DNA from: Hansfordia pulvinata
Taxonomy: Eukaryota > Ascomycota > Sordariomycetes > Xylariales
DNA: 64,000 bases
Direction: 5' to 3'
Assembly: GCA_006538405.1 (NCBI GenBank)
Contig: BJKQ01000005.1
Span: forward strand, 2,852,001-2,916,000
The position numbers and the translations under genes were made by a program. Positions 57,229-64,000 of the stretch are shown piece by piece; position 1 is the first letter of the stretch; the number at the start of each line of letters is the position of its first letter. The notes under the pieces were generated by a model. The model made no database searches, was not told the DNA's origin, and worked only from the letters and a program-made list of their open reading frames with translations.

Positions 57229-59070
57229 TCAACTCGGCGCTGACCTTCTGGGCCACTCTTCGAAATACCCGAATGGTCTGCTTCACGTCAGTACCGACAC
57301 TCGCAAATCCCCGAGGCATGTCCGAGCACCGCGCACTTACTTTGACGGCTCCATGGAGGTGGGCTTGAAGACGGAGGAGGCAAAGGGACTATTCTGGGTT
57401 GGACTAGGCCACCCGGCAGCCCCGGAGCAGAGTGACGCTCGGTTGCTGCGCTGAGGGTCGCCCAATCGACTCTTCTCAACAGATGTGTCCAATAATCTCC
57501 CAGGTCCCTTCGCTTCGGGTCGTTCCGCAGCATTGCCCTAGGCTCGTTAGTGGCGCGCGAAACAGTCGTTGCGAATTCGACTCACCCGTTTTGCTGATGC
57601 CAGTGTCTTTCCAAGCGACTCTCGGCGTGCCAGTCTTGCAAACTCCTGTCCAGGTACCTTTCCCGATTGCAGCCCGTTCGGCTCTTCTTGTGCAAGATTG
57701 CTTGCCGAGTCCCGGCGTTCCTCATCTTCCTCGCCTCCGTCGCTGTCGTCACTTTCTTCTCCTGCCGATGGGTTGTCGACTCCCGGCGAGGCGCCCCTCA
57801 GACGATCGGGTGTCCTTTCCTCGCGAATATCCTCCTTCCTGAGACGTCCTGATTTCGTTTTTCTAGATTTTGGTATGACTGCAGTAAGGTTTGTCAGTCA
57901 GTCGCCCACACATAGATGGATGTCAGACCTCTTTCACTCACATTCATAGACTGTTGAGCCTACGTGGTCCAACAGCCAATCCTTGGGAGCTGTCTCGACC
58001 TCCAGGACTGAAGTCGAATGTCAGCAAGCCGAAAACAAGTCGATATCCGGGCGTAACCTACCTTCATGTGCATATCTGTCGAATATCTCCTCGTCCGAGA
58101 TGCGGGAGTTCTCCAGACCGGTATCGTTGTGCTGCTTGACAAAATGACGGTATGCCCTGCTATAGCCGAAAGGTTGTTCGGTGAAGTAACGATGAAGGCA
58201 GTCTGGTCTATCGCAACGCACGACAAAGTAGCCCTCGCGATCGAAGTGGCGGAAGATTCTTTCTTGTGGTTGGATGTCTGCCGGCCTCAGTGCCCGCCGG
58301 AAAGGGGGGCCTTGTGTGCCTTTGGGGCTCGGCACCTGTGTTTGTTTAGTTAAAGCGGTGGCTCGGTGGACGCCGAGACCTACTTCGCTCTCGAGATTCC
58401 TCAATCGCTTTGATGGACCAGGCGCATCGTCAATTTCTCCATCATGGTATCGTTTCCGGCTTCTCGCAGTCGTGGGGCTGTCTACCGCAGGCCCGACTGG
58501 TGTATTGGTCTTTTGCTGCTGCTGCGATCGCCTTCTGGTGGAAATGCGGCGGTCGTCGGTGGGTTCGGGCCTGTAGGTTGCCGGGCGTGGATCGACATTG
58601 GTGACGACTGAAAGGAAATGATTAGGTTTTTCGACCGATGCAGGGGAACCAGCATAAGCCGAATCGACGCTCAAATTCGGCGATTTCGCCAAGAAGCCAT
58701 CGCCCGCAATGGCCCTGCTGAGAACGAAGTCGCCGAGAAGAGACTCGGTAGGGAGTAGGCCGAGTAGCTCGGGGGGGAAATGGCAGATGCGGCCGAGTAG
58801 AGTGTCGGCTGTGGTCTTGTCGACGCCAAAGCTATGAAGTTTCTGGCGCAGAACTACCAAGCGATCCTCCCTCGCTTCCAGGTAGGCGCGCCGTTCCTGC
58901 TCGACTTCCCTGAGGACGGCGCGTATCCTGGGCATGAAGGTCTTCTCGAGCGTCTCGTCAAAGCGGGCCGTCAAAGGCTTGAGTTCTTCCTTGACGAAGG
59001 CGGTGGCATAGTCAACAGCCGAGTAGTCGAGCCTGATCGGGTGGGCTGCTTGGGCTGCCAGGGTGGCCAT
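57229..59070 (-). CDS. C2H2-like zinc-finger nuclear protein, five exons
   Basis: Exons in coding order: 58062-59070, 57942-58007, 57586-57878, 57341-57537 and 57229-57277. They sum to 1614 nt (537 residues) and all junctions are GT-AG and in phase. The N-terminus is helical (YATAFVKEELKPLTARFDET, RAVLREVEQERRAYLEARED), a probable coiled coil, followed by FGVDKTTADTLLGRICHFP. A single finger is seen as VVRCDRPDCLHRYFTEQPFG then RHFVKQH: C-x4-C-x17-H-x4-H, wider than a classical C2H2. A KRLR-type nuclear signal precedes it. The C-terminal 180 residues, spread over four small exons, are Glu/Ser/Arg-rich and end EEWPRRSAPS. I do not recognise a named protein. A role in transcription or chromatin is inferred from the finger alone. 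Confidence 0.8.
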
Positions 59071-61694
59071 GGCGGGAGGCAATGGCAAGTCGGGCTCGTA
59101 ACGGGATGTGGTGTGGTGTGGTGAAGGGGCGCCGATTGCGCTGGGGCAGAATGGGCGGAACGCAGGCGGAGAGGCGAGGCAACGCGGTCGGGTGAAGAAA
59201 AGCGCAGTGTGGGAGAGGCGCAGGCGGTGTTGAGGGGAGAAAACGCAGGTGGACCGCACAGGCTCTTTGTGCGTCAAGCAGTAAGCGGGACAGGACAGTT
59301 TTATGCAAGCCTGGGGGGGGGGGGGGGGGGGGGTTGCGTTGGACCCGGGAAGCACGATAGATGGGTTAGGGGAGGAAAGCGAGTAAGGCTGGGGGCGATG
59401 GATCACACACGATCGCTCTGGCTGGACCGGACCGGGCTGACGGTGCTTGTCTCCCAGGGCGCAACGGAGGGGCCGAAGCGGGGGAGGGACAGTCGCACGT
59501 CGGCCGTGCGCATGTGACGAGGCAGTAGGTAGTTGCCTGTGTGCTGCGAAGTGTAGCGTGAACCACACGCATGCAAGCACTCGGATGTTATGGGCAGGTA
59601 AAGGGTTTGGCGAGAGTGGCAGCGATCGCAGAGTCGCCAGAGTGGAAGTGCAGAGGTGGGTGGGCCGGTTGAGATTGGGATGTTGTGACGGATGGATGCA
59701 TGGGGCCCGAGAGGATGGTGATGGCATGGGATCCGGCGGTACGAGTATAGAAAGCCCACAAGGCTGCCCGGAAATACCTACAGCTAAGAACGGGAGGAGG
59801 GGGCGGGAAGGCGCAGGCGCAGGGACAAGGGGAGAATGAGAAAGAGCAGAGGCCGCGACCACCAGGAAGAGCAAGTGCCACCGGAGCCCGGGCAGCACGA
59901 GGAGATGTAGGTACTACATAACTCGTACGTCAGGTTGTAGGTAATAAGGCAGGTCCATGGATACGGAGAATAATAAAGTAGCCCGAGCAGAGGACACCAG
60001 TCCTTCCCGTCGCGAGTCAATGCATTCATTCTACCCGAGACCTCGTGGACCTCACGAGGGCGGGCAGCGTACCCGGACATCGCTCGTATGCCTCGGGTAC
60101 CAAATACCTTACCTGGGCATGATCTTGCCTCCGTCACACACACCCGCTGTCGATATCTTTCGTACTGTCTGTAGGTTAGGTAGAAGCAGATATGGATGTA
60201 TTCAGGGAGGCACACCAAATCCGAGGCGTGGAAAGAATACATGGATGTAGAACACCAGCCCCCATGCCGCCACAAGTTGACCGCGTAGAAGGCGCCTGAT
60301 TGCAGCCATGGTCTCCCTTTGCATCCGTCGCAAAACGAAATGAGAGGCATCGTGGCTCCCCCCATAAGTTCAACCAGAACGGCCCAGGGGTACTCGCAGA
60401 CAGGGCAGAGGCGCATCCCTTGCTGGATCCTGCCTGCAAGGAACCGCCTCCGCCGCCGCCCGGCCGGACTTGACCGAGGGGATTCCATGTCTCACCCCAG
60501 ACCGACTCGGGTTCCTGGTCCACAGCTAAATGCCATTGGGATCTCCAGTGGCCCCGTGCATTGTCTGTCTTTTCCCCCCTTTTCGCGTCTACCATGCTTT
60601 GCACCCTCTGTTATTTCCTGCATGGCATTCCTGCCGCGGCCGATGATTATGATGATGATAACAACATTGAACAGTCTTTCATGGCACTGGGCAGTGTACA
60701 GTCCCTCGGGATCTCGACTTTGGGCTCAGCGATACGAGACGTGAGAAGGTACAGATGAGACGGGAACGGAGCGAGGTCCAGTGGACGACGTGCGGGTGGC
60801 TGCAGGTGGCGCCGATGCGAGGGTGGTTATATGGAAGTCGTACATCGTAAATCCCGGACGAGGGGTTGGGGGCTGCCTGCCCCGCAAGCCGTGCACGCCG
60901 TGGTCCGCATTCGGAGCCAGAGCTAACCGGCTTCGGCAACAACGCACAGAAAGCGGCATCCGTTCTTTCTGGCGCCACCCACTCACGAAGCCGGTCTCCG
61001 TTCTAGCGCTCCTTACACACCGCTTTCACCGGGCCTCACCGTCGCCCGATCCGTCACCTGCGCCCGACCCGAGGGTTGGATTTTATCTCCCCGCGCGGCG
61101 CGGCGAGATGGCTTGGCTAAGTATGCATCGCCTGTGTGGTGGAAGTTGAGAAATCCTTGTGGCTCACATCTGTTGATGTCGTGGACGCACGAGTACCTAG
61201 GTACCTATCTTAGGTAGGTATGCATGACGAAAGGTGGATTTAGAGACGATTGAGCAGAACATCGTGGCCCTGAAACAACACCACTGGCTTGCCAAGTCTA
61301 GCGACGGATGCCATGACATACATGTACCTAAGGTACCCGACGAATGTCGACCTCGGGAACACCTCAGGAACTGGTAAATGTGCCCGTACATGTACCTATT
61401 AGGTAAGCGCCTGTTTACTGGGAATATTGCCCGTGGAAAGAACTGGTCGAACTTGAAACAGCTTGGATGATGAAGCGTACCTTCCTTGATGAAATTCGGT
61501 AGGTAGGTAGGTTAGGTAAGGTATCTGACCTACATCCCGTCCATGGATGTAGGTACCTCTTATATACAGGCCTCCCATTTTCTACCTCGCCCCAATGAAC
61601 CTACCGGGCTATATCTATAGTCCTCCTGTGCGGGTGGAGTGCGTATGAATGTTGAAATATGAAAAATCATGCCTCGGCCCTGATCCGAGTTCCC
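59071..61694. other. Intergenic, 5' flank of the zinc-finger gene and 3' flank of the SAF oxidoreductase gene
   Basis: About 2.6 kb. It includes a run of 21 G (59313-59333) and many GGTACCTA and TAGGTAGG words (61190-61218, 61325-61405, 61500-61560). Two overlapping minus-strand frames of more than 230 codons at 59.1-60.5 kb are Ser/Pro/Cys-rich without family signal. No gene was supported. Confidence 0.5.
59313..59333. repeat. G21 homopolymer
   Basis: The longest homopolymer in the window, 21 G in the 5' flank of the zinc-finger gene. Its length is likely unreliable. Confidence 0.92.
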
Positions 61695-63185
61695 TCAGTG
61701 CGCACCGTTGACCCCGTTGGCCTTGGCGGCAAACTCCTTCTTGAACAGGGCCTCCATCTCCTTGCGCACGGCGATGGCCTGGGACTGGCTGCTGTACTCG
61801 ACGTCGTCCCAGCTGAGGCCCTGGTCCTTCTTGACGTCGCGCTTGAGGACGATGCCGTGGGCGAGGCCGATGGGCAGGCCCTCGATGGCCATGGAGTCGG
61901 CGGCGGCCATGAGCTTGCCGTAGACCATGAAGCCGCCCTCGCCGTCGAGCTTCTCGCCGGCGCGCAGGTCGCGCTTGGCGGTGGCGACGACGTCGCCGCT
62001 CCACGTCTTGGTCTGGCCGGTGGGCTCGCCGCGGCACATGATGGTGGCGATGGACACGCCCAGCTCGAGGCCGATCAGGTGGTAGGGCTTGTACTGCGCG
62101 GCGTAGCGGCCGGAGCTGTCCGTCTTGAGCCCGTACTGCTTGAAGCACTCGCGCTGGTAGTCGCCGGGCGCCTTGATGATGACGTAGACGCCCCAGCGCA
62201 GGTCGTTGAAGACCCAGCGGCCGTCCTTCTCGACGCACGACACGACCTCGACGGTGCCCTCGTGCGGCAGCTGCCCGCCCTCGGACCGCGGCTTGAGCAC
62301 CTCGGGCAGGTCCCACACGCCGCAGGGGGGGAACGCCAGCCCGTCCCGCGGCGGCGTCAGCCCGCTGCCGTTGGCCACCGCCGCCATCTCCAGCGCCGAC
62401 TTGGTCCCGTCCAGGAACGAGTTGAACATTTGCGGGTTGAAGTCCCCGGACGCCAGCTGCTCCTCGGTGAACCCGTAGTAGTTCCACACCGTGTCCGGGT
62501 TCGAGTAGTGGTACTGCGGCAGGTGCTTGGTTCCCTTGCCTGCGCACACGACGTCGCTGTGGAGGGGTTGTTAAATTGGTGTCAGTAGGTAGGTAGGTAA
62601 GGTATTTGAGGGATAAGGGGAGAAAAGGAAAAAAAGAAACACTTACAATCCCGCCGTCCGCGCCCAGTCGACCATCTCGGCAATCAGGGCCGGCTGGTCG
62701 CCGTACGCCATCGAGTAGATGATGCCCGCCTCCTTGGCCTTGCGCGCCAGCAGCGGGCCCGCGAGCACGTCGGCCTCGACGTTGATCATGACAATGTGCT
62801 TCTTGTGCTCGCAGCACAGCAGCGCGTGCCGGATGCCGGCGGCCGGGTTGCCCGTGACCTCGAGGATGACGTCGATCTCGGGCGTCGCGATCAGCGCCGC
62901 CGAGTCGGTCGTGATGACCGTCTTGCCCGCCCGGACGCCCTCGGACACGCTGGCGAAGGCGCTGGCGGCGCCCCCTTCGTACTTGTCCTCGGGGAAGCCC
63001 GTCCGCTTGAGCGCCGCCAGCGCCCGGTCCCGCGACAGGTCCGCGATGCCCGCCAGCCGCATCCCCGTCGTCCGGTGCGACTGCGCGATGAACATGGACC
63101 CGAACTTGCCGGCGCCGATGATGCCCACCTGGATCGGCTTGCCCGCCGCCTCCAGCTCGGCAAGTTTGGTGGAGAGGCTCGTCAT
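61695..63185 (-). CDS. SAF-domain NAD(P)-binding oxidoreductase, two exons
   Basis: Exons in coding order: 62647-63185 and 61695-62556, 1401 nt (466 residues). The N-terminus has a Rossmann fold (IQVGIIGAGKFGSMFIAQSH, then LAGIADLSRDRALAAL) like homoserine dehydrogenase-type NAD-binding domains. EVTGNPAAGIRHALLCCEHK, NVEADVLAGPLLARKAKEAG and MAYGDQPALIAEMVDWAR match bacterial and fungal proteins annotated as 'SAF domain oxidoreductase'. The C-terminal SAF-like part includes RDLRAGEKLDGEGGFMVYG. Related bacterial enzymes act on sugar acids, but the substrate here is unknown. The intron (62557-62646) has a GTAAGT donor and several CCTAC repeats. The leader is strongly pyrimidine-rich on the coding strand (63236-63297 is GA-rich on +). 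Confidence 0.85.
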
Positions 63186-64000
63186 GGTGGGAGAGAAGGA
63201 AGGGCGAGAGCTCAGCTGTTGTGTGAAAAGGGGGGTGAGAGGCTGAGAGGGAAAAATAGAGAGAGAGGCAGAGAAAGAGAGGCAGACAGAGAAAGGTGAT
63301 ATCTGGGTTGTGGACGTATGTGAGGCAGGGTATGAAGAGCTGTTGTGCCGTACTATCCTCAGAGTCTACCCAGAATCTTCGGGGTCCCTTCACTCGCACC
63401 TCGATATATATTTTCCTACCTCCTTACCCCTTGGGTATACAATGACACGGTGCTACCCTACGCGCACACATTCGCAAGCTTCACGGCGGGCATCCATCAG
63501 AGCCCCGCACGCGCTGTTCTCTCCGGCCTCCCCTATTGCCCGGCTTGTCTTCGAGCCCGGTCTGGGCCCCTCCGATATCCCGATGGAATCCCCTGCCCTC
63601 CGGTCGGCAATCGGGAAATACCCCTCAGCTGAGGACTGACTAGTAAGATCCCCGGTCTCGTAACAGCCCGCCGGGTGCCACGCCCCGCCCCGCCCCGCCA
63701 CGATCACGGGTCACGGGACCGCGGCCCGTGTCAGGGAGCGGCCGGCATGTCGCCCGGGAAATCGGGAAATAGGAAGCACCGTCCCGACGAGACGACGGGA
63801 TGCCTGCCTGCCTGCTTCCATCTCGGGGCCCATCTTCCACGCCAGCTCCCCCACCCCACAGCCCTCCGCATTCCGCTAGTGCTGCCCGGGTCTGGGCTCT
63901 GGGGAAGACGGTATGGGGTGCATGGGACCCCCCTATCAGATGGATGGCCTGCCTGTTAAGCTAGTAAGGTAGGTAGGTAGTCTTCTGGCCAGGCCGTACG
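63186..64000. other. 5' flank of the SAF oxidoreductase gene, to the window edge
   Basis: The first 110 bp are the CT-rich leader of the SAF gene. TATATA at 63404-63409 could be its TATA element, about 220 bp upstream. The rest holds no supported gene and ends in a TAGG repeat (63965-63980). Confidence 0.5.

Noticed and set aside
59071..59898. A 276-codon in-frame N-terminal extension of the zinc-finger protein
   Set aside because: It reads through the G21 run as poly-Pro and is low complexity; the Met at 59070 begins the helical, well-formed region.
59784..60488. A 234-codon minus-strand frame with CPVCEYPW and other Cys residues
   Set aside because: Cys spacing does not form a recognisable zinc site and the frame crosses promoter-type palindromes.
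48263..63185. A classical secondary-metabolite gene cluster
   Set aside because: No polyketide synthase, peptide synthetase, terpene cyclase or pathway-specific regulator is present.

Overview
The window comes from a filamentous ascomycete (Pezizomycotina, most likely Sordariomycetes, possibly Hypocreales). Support: high GC; short GT-AG introns of about 45-230 bp with CTAA(C)-type branch sites; fungal-only families (MTC1, SEA2/RTC1, a HVA1-type tudor protein, a Cys-rich mini-metallothionein); and intergenic DNA full of GTAC-centred palindromes (TAGGTACCTA, TACGAGTACTCGTA). The order-level call is an impression, not a search result.

Layout, left to right. 60S ribosomal protein L23 (uL14, five exons, +). 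A large AT-hook-like nuclear protein (-). A 4.8-kb gene-poor stretch. MTC1 (+). NAD-malic enzyme with a probable mitochondrial presequence (-). A gene-poor interval holding a 590-bp inverted-repeat element with a perfect 8-bp target duplication and an internal telomere-like repeat. A HVA1/TUDOR protein (-). A DUF1399 glycine-rich protein (-). SEA2/RTC1, the WDR24 homologue (+), convergent with a UVRAG/Vps38-like protein (-). A TauD-type dioxygenase (+). A small secreted protein (-). A 20-residue metallothionein interrupted by an intron (-). A GNAT acetyltransferase (+). A two-pass membrane protein (+). A nucleolar-type protein (-). A hotdog-fold thioesterase with eight exons (+). An allantoate/nicotinate-type MFS permease (-) divergent from an IPNS-like 2OG-Fe(II) oxygenase (+). 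A very-long-chain acyl-CoA synthetase (-). A C2H2-like zinc-finger protein (-). A SAF-domain NAD(P)-binding oxidoreductase (-).

Most of the left two thirds is housekeeping: translation, TORC1 control and autophagy, mitochondrial carbon metabolism. The right part (48-63 kb) gathers thioesterase, transporter, oxygenase, acyl-CoA ligase and dehydrogenase genes and could be a loose catabolic neighbourhood, but no biosynthetic backbone enzyme is visible.

A cross-cutting observation matters to anyone using this annotation. Seven genes (L23, the AT-hook protein, MTC1, the DUF1399 protein, the UVRAG-like protein, the TauD dioxygenase and the two-pass membrane protein) break frame by exactly one missing base, nearly always within or beside a short C or G run. 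One added base in each run restores a continuous family-like protein and makes the total exon length divisible by three. This looks like residual homopolymer under-calling in a long-read assembly rather than pseudogenisation. No tRNA, rRNA or CRISPR array was recognised.
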